Source: Neospora caninum Liverpool
Lineage: Eukaryota; Apicomplexa; Conoidasida; Eucoccidiorida; Sarcocystidae
Length of the DNA: 64,000 bases
Direction: 5' to 3'
Assembly (NCBI RefSeq): GCF_000208865.1
Contig: NC_018388.1
Span: forward strand, 1,922,001 to 1,986,000
Under the pieces are notes generated by a model. It was not told the DNA's origin and made no database searches. It saw only the letters and a program-made list of their open reading frames with translations. The position numbers and the translations under genes are program-made. Shown piece after piece: positions 11,283 to 24,300 of the stretch (its first letter is position 1; every line of letters starts with the position of its first letter).

Positions 11283-14200
11283 ATGGCTGAGGACAACAAA
11301 TTATATCGTGAGACAGATTTGTCTTCCCCCGGGTGTCTGCCAACTGCCGTTGTTTTTCACGTTGCCTCTTTTTTAACTCCGAACGACGTTTGCTCCATGA
11401 GCGCGACATGCCGCAAGTGGAGAGAAGTGTGCTGTTCAGACCTGCAGCCTCTGTGGAGAGAATTTGTAAGTAAGAAATTCGGCCGGAAGTACGAGAACTA
11501 CGTCACCTTTACGGGTGACAATGACTGGCGAAGCTTGTATCTCAAAATTTCAACTTTCATTTCAAATCTGCGCAGAGGAAACGCGAAGGTGAAATACCAC
11601 CCTACTCTCCTTGAGCCTCCACTCTCTGACTCGTATGAAGGCTGTCTAGCCATGGCCACTGATTGCTCGTGCCTCTTGTGGGAGAACGGCAAAGTTCTTC
11701 AGTGTGTAGATATCGAGGAAGGAAAGGAGCTGTGGAGAGCGTCAGTGACAAATAGAAAGGGTGGCGCCTCCAGGCCGAGTGTCGTCGTGGGAAAGACCAA
11801 AGTTTTCCTCCATTTAGAGCAGCAGGTGCATGTCTTCGAACTCTCGAATGGCGCCTTTGTGTCGCTTCTCTCAATTCCACCAGACACAGATGCTTCAGCT
11901 TCTGCTGGATGTGCCGAAACGCCTGGGAACAATATGCCCCTAGACGTCTCTCTTCGGAACCTGCATTTCACCTTTTTGACGAAGCGCACGCTCTTTGTCT
12001 TCCACTCCGAAAACCTCAAACTCCTCTATAAAGTTCAGCACCGCGAGTTGACGCCGCTGATCGACACAGTAGAGGGCATAGACTTTTGCTGGGCAGGAAA
12101 TCGATGCTGCGCAGGCCCAGACGGGACAGAGTGTCACGAGTGCTCGGCAAACGGTTTAATGTTGCGGCCACAGTGTCAACAGATCTGCAGACACATTGTC
12201 ACCTGGTTGGTAAAGAGGAGTCGATCGATAAAAATCTGGGACATTCGTGACGGAGCGAATGTGTACTGTTTGCGGGGGCATGAGGCACCGGTGCAGAAGG
12301 TTCGCCACGTGATGAACTGGAGAGATCTCGCCGAGTACTTTTTAGCTTCTCTCGACACTGAAGGAAGTGTGAGAATTTGGGGCTCGCACAACAAACATTT
12401 CGTTTGTCTACAAGAACTAAAACCGGACATCTCACGAGGCACTGTCTTCCGCATGTCATTCTCGTCGACACATCTCATGACCATGTCTAAGGAGACTGCT
12501 GGGGGCGACGTCCTGATCACCATCTGGAAATTTGATCAGACAACTGCAAACACCCTTCTAAGGAGAGCTCCTCGTTCGCACTCGAAAAATGCGGAGAGAC
12601 GTGCATCCACGGAAAGCAGGACAAACAGTACCAACCAGGACGCATTAGTTCTTCCCAGCGGAAATCCGCAGTTGAGCAGATACACCGTAAAAAACAGTCA
12701 AGAGGGAGAACCGTCGAGTGCTGCAACCCAGCACCCCGTGCCTTCGTTCCCTTCGTCTCTGCCGGTAGTACGCAGCGGCCCACGCCTAACAGAAACCGGG
12801 AAACCGAGATCCTCCTGTGACTCCCCGATTCGCTGCTGCCACACTTCGTCGGTCGAAGCAGAAAGCGAAGGCCTCCGAAGCTCCGAAATCAGAGAGAAAG
12901 GAGAACGCGTCCCGCGGAATGGTAAGCCAGAAGCGGGAAACAGGGAGGAGCGCCTCCGTGAAAGAAAGCACTCTTTTTACAGGAAACGCATTTCGTCTTC
13001 TGCCTAGATGGTGGAAAGAATCAGACAAAAGAGCAACACTCTGGAGGGGTGGGAGCACGAGAAACACAAAGTTGGCTCTTCGAGGGCGGAACTCCTACCA
13101 AAAACCCGGCACACAGGCTGCGGCCGGTATGGCGACCGGGGCTGCCTCCCCAGTTAGGACGATGCGCTTTTACTGCCTTCGAGATAAGTCTTTGTCTCCA
13201 GCAGCATAACTCCGTGGGCATAGATAGTGGAATGACGGCGGTTCCACGTATATTTCTCCCACAGCTTCTGGCATCTGTCCAGTAACGGTGGGTGTACCGC
13301 TAGGCCGAGTCTCTGCAAGTGCACTTGATACAGTGAAGCGCGATAGGACTGCTGAATCTCGAAAAGGGATATCCCCCCTCAGCTCGGGCGTTTGTCTGGG
13401 TTCAAGTGTGACAGTTTCCCGGCTCCCTCGATTTTTACCTTCAGATGGTCAAAGACATCAGACCCTCTTGGAAGCAGAGGCTGCCTGCCGCTCTAGCTCC
13501 TGGAAGGAAGATGGGTCTGTCGCTGCGGACTGCGCCACTCACCTCCCTTCTGTTCTCTCGATAGGAGAGGGAGATGACAAAGAAACGCGAAAGTCGCTCG
13601 GACCGGCTCTGACCTCTCTCCGCCATCCGCTACGTGGATGCTCCTCTGCCCAGCTTGCTGTTGATCCGGACGATCCGTCGCCGTATGTGAAACGGTCGTA
13701 CTTGCACACACGGAGTCGTGAACTCTCAGACTTACCCTCGACTTGGGACAAGCACCTCACGCCTATCTTTCACGTCTCGAGGCCTGCCTCGCCTTCCCCT
13801 CTCCACGTAGGGGTGCCAGCGGAGGAAAACGTTTCTTCCTCCGACTCACTTCTCCCATTGACTTCAGCGTTAGACATCTCGCCGCCGGAGGACGACTTGG
13901 ACTGCGACTGTCCGTTCTGCAATTGCGGAAGCAGCAACCGCTGTCTGTTTCGGAGGCGACGTCGGCATGGACGGGCCTCGTCTCCCCAGAGAGAAAGATC
14001 GGACGCGCGAATTCGGATCGTCCCTCTAACTTGCTCTCCTGCCTGGCCTTCGCTGCTCTCTTTCTCGCAAGTCAGCGACACTCTCGCTTCTCCCGGACCG
14101 GACGTCGCGTTTGGCTTCAGTCTTCCGCCAGCTTTGCCTGACCGTCGGAGGCGAGAAGATGCTCACCTTTCTGCGCTGTCAAGTCTCACGGCGCACACCT

Positions 14201-14871
14201 CGCGGCAGAGTTCTTGCTCTTCTCGAGCGGTCAGTTTAGCTCCGTCCTTCCCTGACGTCCCCGCCGGCACGAACCAGGGTCACGAGACAGGGGGGCTGTG
14301 CTCGGTTCTGCAGAAAGAAGCCTCGTTTTCGGCAGGAATCCGCGCGTACTACGCCGATTTTATTGACGGTCAGCTGCTTGCTCTGTGGCACTTCAATGTC
14401 CCCTCTGGTCGACGCTACACGGCGTTTCAGTACTCCCTCTCGGACTGGAAAGTCTACGATTGCATCGGAAAGGACGCAACGTGCCCCTTTCACGTGGAAG
14501 AACAAGACCGACGAGTTTTCCACTTCGGCGAAGATGTCGCCACGAGAACAGGCCCCGCCTCCGCTGCTCAAAGCACATCCGAACCTTCACACCAAAGTTA
14601 CTCCTTGAGACTCCCCGGAAACCAACTGGGGAACTCAGCCGCAGGCCACGCTGTTCTGCCTGCGGCGATGGGCGTCGACGGCGCGAGTTCAGCCGCTGGA
14701 GGGACAAGACAAATCAGGAGAAGTCCTGGACCTCCGGCGTTCTCCATGGAAAACAGAGGAGATGTTTGGACGCTTCTGGACTGGAAGTGTGTCTCCCTTG
14801 ATCCCCGTGGCAATGTCACTGTCTTTGATTTCTGCCCGAAACAAGCTGCGCTATCGTGCCAGCCTTGCTAG
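11283..14871 (+). CDS. F-box / WD-repeat protein (2 exons)
   Basis: Exon 1 runs from ATG 11283 to 12921, ending at a strong donor (G|GTAAGC). Exon 2 begins at 13265 after a pyrimidine-rich tract and CCCACAG, or at 13283 after TGTCCAG; both keep the frame and run to the stop at 14871, giving 1081 or 1075 aa. Residues about 18-60 are an F-box (LPTAVVFHVASFLTPNDVCS and following). Propeller-like strands follow, for example a LLWENGKVLQCVDIEEGKELW-type blade and SIKIWDIRDG near residue 311, then GSVRIWG. A long Ser/Arg-rich linker spans the exon junction, and WD-like strands return at the end (LLALWHF, SLSDWKVYDC, DPRGNVTVFDF). Family knowledge suggests an SCF substrate receptor. If the intron were not real, translation would stop at 13007 and the C-terminal blades would be lost. 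Confidence 0.78.
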
Positions 14872-16810
14872 ACAAAAGACGCGCGGAACACTCGCAGCCT
14901 GCCTCCAGCAAATCAACCGACGCTGATACCAGTAAAACACACAACTCTTCCGACGGCATTCAAAAGTCAAAACGTACACCGCTAGAAGTGAGACTATGTA
15001 TTTGCGGACACACGTCTACGACTATAATGACAGTACGCACTCGATGCATAAAACATATTTACACGTATATTTATATATAGTGTATGCGTACACTAAATAT
15101 GTATATCTGCATATACGCATATGAATATTTGTAAACATCTGCGAATATGAATCTTTCCTTCTAACTAATTCAAACGACTCAGAACCTGACAACTCCCAAG
15201 ACTCCAGTTGAAAAACCGTGTGTTGGTGCTGGAGTCGCCGTTTAACAGCTTCGCGGATTTGCACTCGCCTGCGCAAGGCAGCAATTTGCTGCTGAACGCC
15301 ACTGGAGACCAGCAACAAGAGTCATGCTTGCCTGTGGACACATGGCTGGCGCCTTCTCTTCTGACCCCGCAAACAAGGTTGTATGCATACCCCAGCAAAC
15401 AGCGGCGTGCTTGCTCAGCAGTACGTTGCGCACGCGAGATTGCCGACTAATCGGATGTGCTAAGAAACAAAGCTCGGCAAGGTCTGCCGCAAACTTTCAG
15501 TTGCCTGTTTTCCGTGGATTCGTGCCACGGGAAAAGAGAACGGAGCTAAAACCACAACTCTTGAAGAAAGTAGCTGTTTACCGTCGGCGCCACAGCCATA
15601 CACCTGTTTCTCTATTTGCCTCTCCATTTCTACCTGGCTGCAACGGATTCACTGCTGTCCAATACGTTTGCCGGTAATGGACACTAACGCACTAAAGACG
15701 TAACACACAGCAAAATATTATTCGATACTCATATGAGCTCCATGAGCTGTCACCACAGGTGTAAATTATAAGCACTACATTACATGTATACGCTTGGTTG
15801 CTGGCACAAACAGCAGACTTACGCTCTGCAGCAGTGATACGACCCTTGCTGCACCTGCATATGAATATCCTACATGTACAATCTGTTGCTTACCGGCCGT
15901 GCATACATTTGCCGAAATATTCTGTACGGAAGACTACACTCTCTGTACATATACCTGTTTAGATGGTGCATGAACAGCTCGTCAAGGAGCAGCTGTTCCA
16001 CCGCCCCCGGCGTTTCACCAAGCCTCTTATGCGTCTCTAGGAACAATGACGAGGAGCCCGAAAGATCTCTCTCCCGGGGATGATCCGCAATGGACAGCCA
16101 CAAAATTTGTGACCGCACCAGCAGACGCCGTTGCTCCTTTTTAGGAAGACTGCAGACACGAAAATGAGGTTGTGAATTGCCTTCGGACCTGAGCTGAAGG
16201 AGCTGCCTTGTCTGCTGGGCGGTACGATAGCAGCAATGATGGCACGCCGGCTCCCGCCACATGGAAAAGAGTATTGCGCGCGCGGTTGGTTCTCACTGTC
16301 TCTATGGAGCATACGACCGTAGCAAGGAGATGCCCATTTTCTACCAAAACCAGAACACGTGGCTTTGAGGGTGGAAGATCGACAGTCCTTGACAGAGTCT
16401 AGAGCTTACACTTGACGCACGCAACCACAGCAGTGTCAGAGACAAAAACAAGACGTGGAGCAATTCCCATATGTACGCTTACATCCCTGCCTCTCTATCT
16501 ATCTATCTACCTATCTATCTATCTATCTATACATACATACGAATATAGTCGTTTGCCTATTCGTACACCCATACATATACGGATATGGGGGCCAAATCGT
16601 CTTTCGAGTACCACCTGCCGCACGCCACAGCACTTGCTGCTGCGCCTGGTTTTAGCACTGCGAAGCAAGATTGGAAAGAGAGCGTTTGTTGACTGTCGTG
16701 TTTCGGCAGCTCCGCACTCATTTAAAGGATGTATTAATCTAAGAAGAGAAAGTATTTTTGAGTTCTTCTCAAATTCAACATTTTACAACACGGTTCTCAG
16801 TCACCGCTTC
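14872..16810. other. Convergent intergenic region
   Basis: Spacer between the 3' ends of the F-box/WD gene and the minus-strand secreted-protein gene. It is AT-rich around 15050-15140 and 15700-15960 and holds a (CTAT)n array. No supported gene was seen. Confidence 0.5.
16494..16530. repeat. (CTAT)n tetranucleotide microsatellite
   Basis: About nine CTAT units with one imperfect unit, followed by an ACATACATAC stretch. It lies in the convergent spacer. Confidence 0.9.
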
Positions 16811-17659
16811 TCAATTTTCACTGTGGGCCAGTGCGTTTTGAGGAGGCTCTTGTGGTTCACGGCCATGGAGATACAGGTCAAGGAGAAGCTGCGCAGTAGA
16901 CACAGAACTCAAGCGGTCTTTCGATACAGCTTTCTCATCGACTGGCTCCAACAGACGCGCTACCCGGACTGCATCCAGCACCGCTGTAAGCTTGGGAAAT
17001 ATTTGTTCGGCACCGTACGGAGTCGAGGCATGAGCGTTGTGGTCTGAGGGGAGAGAAGAGCCCTCCGTGGCTTCTGCAGAGGAACCTCCATCGATCCGCC
17101 TCTTCTGTGTGCTGTGAGGAACGGCGAAGGGAGCGGTGTTCGTCGACTCATCGACTCCTGTCGAAAATATTTCCCATACAGGGCCGAAGAAGATATCTTG
17201 CATCAGATAATAGTTGTACAAGGTATACAAGCCCAAGTCTTGTGCGGTGTTCGGAACAAACGTGGTGAACAAGTGGTCTGCAGAAAACTCGTTCGGTTTG
17301 TCCGGATTCGAACGGTAGTTTGGCAACATGTCAAAGATGCTCTTGAGATCGCTGTATCTCAGCTGATGGCCTCCAATCTCGACCGTCAGTTCATTCTCGC
17401 ATGTGTAGCTGTCCAGAAGTCCTATCTTGCAGTCGACAATTTGGGGCGGGACAGGTACGACTTGCAGAATCCCGAGAGCCTTCAAATGCAGTAACTCGAG
17501 CATAAGACGAGAAGGAAACAGACCAACCTCAGGAACGTCAAAAGCGGGGTTGCCAGTCCCGTCACGGAATGGAGAGACCCCGGGGAAATGACTGATCTGG
17601 CGGGCCTTTGCAGCAGGCAATACAGAACACATGAGCAGCAGACCGACTGGACGCATCAT
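16811..17659 (-). CDS. Secreted protein of unknown function
   Basis: A single uninterrupted frame of 283 codons (282 aa) starts at the first of two consecutive ATGs (17659). The N-terminus is a classic signal peptide: MMRPVGLLLMCSVLPAAKA, with likely cleavage before RQISHF. The mature part is mixed alpha/beta-like without low complexity in its first 170 residues, with two close cysteines (VDCKIGLLDSYTCENE) that could pair, and an aromatic patch (LYTLYNYYLMQDIFF). The C-terminal third is Ser/Ala-rich and more polar. There is no second membrane segment, so it should enter the secretory pathway as a soluble protein. In a coccidian this could mean microneme, rhoptry, dense granule, apicoplast or ER lumen; the sequence does not decide. 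The upstream open frame extends to 17689 without ATG. Confidence 0.7.
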   Translation of the reverse strand: MMRPVGLLLMCSVLPAAKARQISHFPGVSPFRDGTGNPAFDVPEVGLFPSRLMLELLHLKALGILQVVPVPPQIVDCKIGLLDSYTCENELTVEIGGHQLRYSDLKSIFDMLPNYRSNPDKPNEFSADHLFTTFVPNTAQDLGLYTLYNYYLMQDIFFGPVWEIFSTGVDESTNTAPFAVPHSTQKRRIDGGSSAEATEGSSLPSDHNAHASTPYGAEQIFPKLTAVLDAVRVARLLEPVDEKAVSKDRLSSVSTAQLLLDLYLHGREPQEPPQNALAHSEN

Positions 17660-18277
17660 TTTGGTCCCATACAGAAGGCAAAAACACAAAACCGGTCACA
17701 AGCCAAGACAAAGCTGTTCGTGGCCCATTCGCTGCTCTATCTCCCCGGCTGTTCAAGAAAAGGAGACAATTCCCTCTTTTCGCAGGGAAATGCAAGCGTT
17801 AACAAGGAGAGAGGGCAACGAATGGAACAAAAACTGCATACGACTGAGGCATGCATTTGCAAAAGTAGAACGCTGGGAGAAACGAGAGCGGACGACACGA
17901 CACTGGCGGCGTGTATTGAGACTGCACCTAACCGCGTGAAGGGAAAAACACGCCACAACAATGGAGGATATACATGGTAAAACGCGGTAGACAGACGCAA
18001 GAGAAGCAGAGCAAAGATGATGAAAACGACCACGTCACTCAAGCAGTATGAGTGATTTCGCGGAGCCAGAAATATTCTTCCCCTTCCTTCGGACTGGGAC
18101 TGCCCGTAGAGAAGGGCTGCACGGAGGAGCACGCAGCACACGAACCTTTTGCAAAGAAGCATGATGGAAGGAAGTGGCGAAAGCGAGGCGGGCGAAACTT
18201 TTCCGTTCCGCCCCCGTTTCTGCTATTGTCTGAGGATGTGCCTACTCCGAATCCTAGTTCACAAATAGACACTGCAT

Positions 18278-18454
18278 AAACACAAACGAGAGAATCTCCT
18301 CTTTGTGTACACAGGCTGCGAGGGGGTGTCGACGAGGCCTTTCTCTCTCGCTGTCTTTCTTTAAATACAAACGAGAACATCTCCTCTTTGTCTTGTGTAC
18401 ACAGGCTGCGAGGGGAATGTTGACGAGGCCTTTCTCTCTCGCTGTCCTTCTTTA
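18278..18454. repeat. Tandem duplication of an ~88-bp unit
   Basis: Two adjacent diverged copies share the blocks CTCCTCTTTGT, GTACACAGGCTGCGAGGGG and GACGAGGCCTTTCTCTCTCG. Copy 1 is about 18278-18364 and copy 2 about 18365-18454. Differences are small indels (an extra CTT in copy 2) and substitutions. Confidence 0.85.
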
Positions 18455-20182
18455 AGCACATTCACATATATGCGCATATGTGCTAGATCATCCCTCTGCT
18501 ACCACCAGAACCGGATCTTGACGGGTGAACACGCCTATACGTAGACAGAAGTGCTTTGTGACCACTCATTGTTTAGCCTCGATGGAGAATTTTATATGCA
18601 GGCTTCTTGGATGCCACAAAAAACGAAAGACAGACTATATGAATAAACGAAAGACACAGACTCCTGCCCCTGCTGAGCGTGGCAACGACACCATGTTATT
18701 TCCGCACGTAGCGTTCTGGCGCCTGGGGGAGTGTGGTTCTACTCACAACTTGTTCACAAGAACGCGTTTCCGTCGTTCTGGGACGTTCACAATGGCATTC
18801 GTTTGCACGCCAAGACCTCATATTCCCCGTCGCTCGGTGCTAATACGCGAACTGCGGCAAAAAGCTATGCCTTAGTTCTCCTGATAACAGCCCTTCCCTG
18901 GAAATACAATGTTGTGGTGTACAGACATCTGGTATCCGCGCTTCCGACGAACCGCTCTACCGGACACGTTTATCAGTGAACACAACAGTTGCATGTAAGC
19001 AAACATGTTCGTATGCAAGAGTGCGACACTGTTTTCATTCTCTACGTGCGTGCTCTTATGTGTTGACGTGTGTGGGTGACATGAGTGAGCAAAGCGTTGT
19101 GGCTCTTGGGTGAACAACGCAAGGCGCAGAGAAACGTTGTTGTGTATCCATATGTCCATAATCATGCATTGCTTTTTTTACGTACATATGACCTATGCAG
19201 AAAAAATGCCAACCCTTCTCCTCTCTCCTTTGTTGCTCTGAACCGGCACTTCCGTATTTTTGCACTTTCGTCCTTCGGGGATATACATGATACGACGTAT
19301 CTGCGTGACTCGTCCCCCCGTTCGCGTCTGTCTTCACCGTAGTACCAGCAAAACGACAGTGCACCTTTTGCTCTGCTTCTGAACGCGCCAGCTATTTTTA
19401 CCTGCACCACACGAGTTGCCTCTCCCGCATGTTACTCAATGTTAAATAGTCGCATTCAAAATAGGTGTTACGTTTGGTTTGAACGCTAGCGCTCCACCCG
19501 GCGCTAGTTTCCCACTACCTCTGGACCCCAAACTGACGTACTTACGATGCGGCTATCAAAAGCACGCTTCTCTGTGGCATGCGTTCCCAAATTGTTGATA
19601 TTTCATTGCCATAAACTTATGCCTATCGCAACACCAAACCCCGACGATGTTGTGTGCGCCAGTACCGCCTTTCTGTGGGGCTCTCAGCAAGGCCGCTGCC
19701 GCGAGTCCAAAGCGGGGCTCTCGCCCTGTCATCTACGGACTATCACAAAAAAAAACGCTTCAAACTCCGTGGAAATGGCCCACCAGATGAACGGTATCGC
19801 TGATTTGTACCGGAAGAAGGAACGCAAACACAATCGCGCCTTCCCTGGTGTCACCGCGGTAGAAGCCTCTCCTCCCGTCATTTGAGGTGCACCCGCATTG
19901 CTCCCGAGACCTTTTTCTCCCTGAAAAGTTGGCACACGCCGCGTGGAGGACGTCGAAGCTTCCCCGCCCATGAAAAAAACGTCCACTCGAATGTTTCTGG
20001 CCTTTCGCACCCCCTGAGGAAATCGAGGAAAAGGTGATTTTCGAGGCCTCGAGAAGACGAGACCCGCCGGGAGATCGGCGGCCTGAGTCACCGTCCCCGT
20101 CTCTCACGGCGACTTTTCGATTCGTCCCCCCTCGCTCTGTTTCTGTCTCTCTTCTCTCGACGTAGTCTCTCGATCGCGCTGA

Positions 20183-20189
20183 TGCATGC
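20183..20189. promoter_or_regulatory. TGCATGC motif upstream of CTP synthase
   Basis: The heptamer TGCATGC is a known over-represented promoter element in apicomplexans and resembles ApiAP2 binding sites. Here it lies about 780 bp upstream of the CTP synthase ATG. Function is inferred from position only. Confidence 0.3.
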
Positions 20190-20961
20190 AGAATGCAAAA
20201 ACGCAGTACACAGAAACGCCTTGACGCAGTTCTGCGATGCAAGCTGAGGAGCATTTTCGTTGTCTGTCCTATCTGCCTCTCTCCTCTTTTCGAAAAATCG
20301 CTTCGACCAGCTTTTCTCTGGCCCGCCGGCCCTAGACCGAGACGGGACCTCGGCCCACACAGGTTTAAGCGTTTGTGCTCCGTTCTTCATGTTTTGCCTC
20401 TCCGCTAGGAAAGGATCGGCTTGTGTCCTCGTTTTTCCTCCAGGTGACGCCACACTGCCTCAAAAACGCGTTTGCTTTTCCCTCTCCTTCCAACCGCTCG
20501 CCCCAACTTCGCCTCGGCAGCCGGGTGTGCCACTGTCTCTGCCGTTCTTTGCGAGACTCGCTGCTTGCTGTGCGTGCGAAAGGCCAGTTCCGCGCGTTTT
20601 TTCGTTCTCGAGAGAACTCAACTCTCGCGTCCGCCACCAGTCGCTTTCCTTCCGAGTTCACTGTCGTTCTGCCTACCCCGTCCACTCTCGCCGGGTTTGT
20701 CGTTGCCGCGCTACAGGGCAGTCTTCCTTTCTCGGACCCAAATCAGTTTCTCTTCGCCGTCCTTTCTCGCGCCTTTCCCGCGGAAACCGCCACCACCCCT
20801 CCCCGTCTGCTCACACGCCATTCTAGCCCATTTGCGTGGCGCGTTCCGGCGACTCGACCTCGCCCTACGCCCCGTTCCTCGCGTTTGCTCGCCCCCAGCC
20901 TTTTCCCCTGGGTGCTTTCTGCCCTAGCTCTTGTTGTTTCCGAGAAAGCGAACTGACCAAG

Positions 20962-21278
20962 ATGGCAGGCGGCGCTGAAACGCTCGACTTCCTCTCGGGG
21001 AAACACGCCCACGCAGATGGAAAAACAAAGTACATTGTCGTCACCGGAGGCACGATGAGCGGCCTGGGAAAAGGCACTACCATCAGCAGCCTAGGTGAGG
21101 CGAACACACGCGATGCAGAGACACCCGAACAGGAAAAAGAAAAACAGCGAAAGGCCACGAGTGAGAGAGGGCCGAGCGACGAATGCGGAGACGCACAGTT
21201 GGGGAAGCTGGCGACAGAAAACGGATGTTTCAGAGAGAAGAGAGACGGGGAGGAAGGAACGAAAGCGGCTCAAGAGAA

Positions 21279-21315
<37 letters not shown>

Positions 21316-24300
21316 ATGTACATATCTGCATGCTTAGGGTCAGGCGTGTGGTTTTGCTTGGAACCGAGAGGTTTGTACGATTTGAAAAAGAGAGATGAGA
21401 GTTTTTTCTCCACGTCGAGGCTGGGATGATGTTCGCGGCCAGTGAGGAAAACGCGCATGGATCTGCCGCTGCACAAATGCGCCGATGCGTTTCAGACTTT
21501 GTCCCTCAACCGCTTTCCTGCTCCCAGGAAGCGCACGCATAGCCGATGTCGGCTGTTCCGTCCGTGGAACCCTGCACTTCCATGTAGTTCTTTCTGTTGA
21601 CCTCTCCGTCTCGCTGTTTTATCTACAGCTGAACCTCCCTCTTTCTTGATCTCTCACCCGTGTCTCTCCATCTCCCCATCCTCGTTTCCGCCACTCTCTC
21701 TGCGCTCTGCGTCTATCACTGCAGACGTGGATGTTGCGGTCCCCTCTGACCTTTTGGCTCTTTCATCTTCTTTTCATTTTCTGAGACGCACACACACACA
21801 CACACATGTGCTATTTTCAGGCGTGACTTTGAAGGCTCTGGGCGTGCACGTGACGGCGATTAAAATCGATCCGTACCTGAATGTGGACGCTGGGACAATG
21901 TCCCCTTACGAGCACGGCGAAGTGTACGTGCTGGAGGACGGCGGAGAAGTCGATCTCGACCTCGGAAACTACGAGCGTTTCCTCGATGTGACGCTCACGC
22001 GGGACCACAACTTGACGTCGGGCAAGGTGTATCAGAAGGTGATTCAGGAGGAGCGCAAAGGCGCCTACCTCGGAAAGACTGTTCAGGTGCGTCGTCGCCC
22101 CCCGTGGAATCCCCTCGCTGTCATCGCCAGTCTGCCGCCCCGTGTCTCCGCTGGACGCAAACATCCCTTCTTCTTTATCCAGCCAAACGCTCTGGCCTCA
22201 GGGGCAACGCCCACCTGGTGCGCGTGTTGTCGGAGACGCAGCGTTTTCGACGCGCCCCGACCTTCCGCCTGTGTCGCCTTCCACCAGGACTCCGGCTACC
22301 GGAGTCTGACATTCACTGAGTCCTCTCTGCTCCACGCAAAGATCGGAAACGCTCGACACCGCTCTTCTCCGATGCCCGCGTCTCTGTCCCATCTCTCCTC
22401 TCTCTCCTCGTTCGTCTTTCTGCCAGGTTGTCCCACAAGTGACGGACGCCATCCAGGCGTGGATTGCGCGCGTTGCAGAGCAGCCCGTTGACGGCCACTA
22501 CGAGGCGCCACAGATTTGCTTGATCGAAGTCGGCGGCACGGTGGGCGACATCGAGAGCGCCGTCTACTTGGAGGCGCTGCAGCAGTTCTCCCGCCGCGTG
22601 GGGCGCGAAAACTTTTGTCTCTGCCACGTCTCCTACGTCCCGTGCATTGGCGGCGAACAGAAGACCAAACCGACTCAACACGGCGTCAAGGTAAAACGCC
22701 GGAGGCACGGGGAAGGCGACAGGAGCGCGACACAGCGTGCGGAGGCGTTCGCAAGACCCCGTCACCCACTGCTGCCTGGGACGGGGAACAGAGATCGGCA
22801 AAACAGCGGGTATCTGGAGACGCATAAGGCATTTTTGAGAGTGCAGAAACAGTGTGTGAGTGGGTGTTCTCCTAGGCCGGCGGGCGTGCCTTCAGCCTCA
22901 CGCGATGGAGGGTGGGAACAGCCGCAGCGTGCGGCGCAGCGAAGTTAAGAGCGAAAAAAGGAAGGCAGAGTGAGGCCGAAAGGGAAGGAGCGCGTTTTTT
23001 CCCAGGAGCCGTTCGTGGCAGGCCGAAACGAGGAACTGCGTCGTCTTCCCGCAAGGTGTGCTGCGTTGTCTCCGCTTTGACTGGGCTCTCTCTCGCGTTT
23101 TTTCTGCTTCCCCAGGAGCTGCGAATGGCTGGTCTCGCCCCCGACATGATTTTCTGCCGGTGCGAGACGATGTTGTCGGAAGCGACCCGCAGCAAGATCG
23201 CGCTCTTCACTCAAGTCCTCCCGGAGCATGTACGTTTTCACCAGAGACGGAGTTCCTCAGACGTCCGAAGCGCTACCCGAGACAGCTCGAGTCCAAAAGA
23301 CAGCGCTAGCTTCTTCGGGACGGCGGTCCTGTGCTATCTCCTCTCTCTCTTGAAGTTTCTCACAAATATACGTGATATTTTGCACGGGGAATCACCGTCT
23401 GTCTGTGCGGCGGCGCCACCCACGGGAGGGACATCGAAGCCGGACATGTGCGTGTAAAGCGCGTTCTATAGTGGAACGGTGCACGCCCCGTATCTCTCGG
23501 GATCTGCCGGGCCGCGCGCCTCTGAGCCGCTGTCGCTGAAAACCGAAGGCGACGCGGATCGGGGCGTGCTGCCGTCGATGTCGACAAAAGCGATACCGTT
23601 CCGTCCGTCGCAACAAGCTCGGGCGGTGACTCTAGATGTTCGTCTGTTCAGGTCATCAGCGTTCACGACGTGGCCAACACGTACCGCGTTCCACTGGTTC
23701 TGGACAGCCAGAATGTCGCCCAGGCCATCTGCAAGGTTCGTCATCTCGTGCAAGTCCCGTGCCGCTGCGCTCCTCCCAGCGCGGTCTCTAAAACGTCGCG
23801 CTTTCTTTTTCCACTTTTCGGCCCCCTTTTCGACTCCCTCCTTTGCCTCCCCTGTCTCTCGTAACCGCCTTCTTGGTCTCTCTCGTAAACGCGTTCTTGA
23901 TCTGACTCTTGATCCGTTTATGTGTTTCGCTCTCTGGATCTCGTTCTTTGTTTCGCTATCTGGATCCGGTCCTTTGTTTCGCTGTCTGGATCTCGTTCTT
24001 TCGGGGTCTGTCTTAGTCTGTTTCTTAGTCGTGGTGGTAAAGAGGTTCTCTTTTTCCGGCAGTGTTTTGGTGTCTCTTTTTGCCCCTCGAAAATCTTTCT
24101 TGCCTTTTGGAAGCCTTTTGCGTGCTGGGTGTTCCGTGTCGTTTTGCGCAGCGGCTGAAGCTGGACCCGACTGCGCCGGCGTCTCCGGTCGCGGCGCGTC
24201 CGGGTGCGCCTCTGTACAAGACGCCGATTTCGATGAAGAAGTGGCGGCTGATGGCGGACCGTTTGACCTCCCCCACGGAGTCGGTTAAAATCGGAATTGT

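Larger units (their letters stand above)
17660..20961. other. Divergent intergenic region upstream of CTP synthase
   Basis: A 3.3 kb spacer between the secreted-protein gene and CTP synthase. It contains a tandem duplication (18278-18454) and, from about 20100 on, a pyrimidine-rich stretch that is likely the CTP synthase promoter and 5' UTR. No supported ORF was found. Confidence 0.5.

Noticed and set aside
15870..16262. Minus-strand ORF of 130 aa with a true ATG
   Set aside because: It has no recognisable domain, lies in an AT-rich spacer, and could not be spliced in phase to the secreted-protein gene. It may be a 3' UTR ORF.
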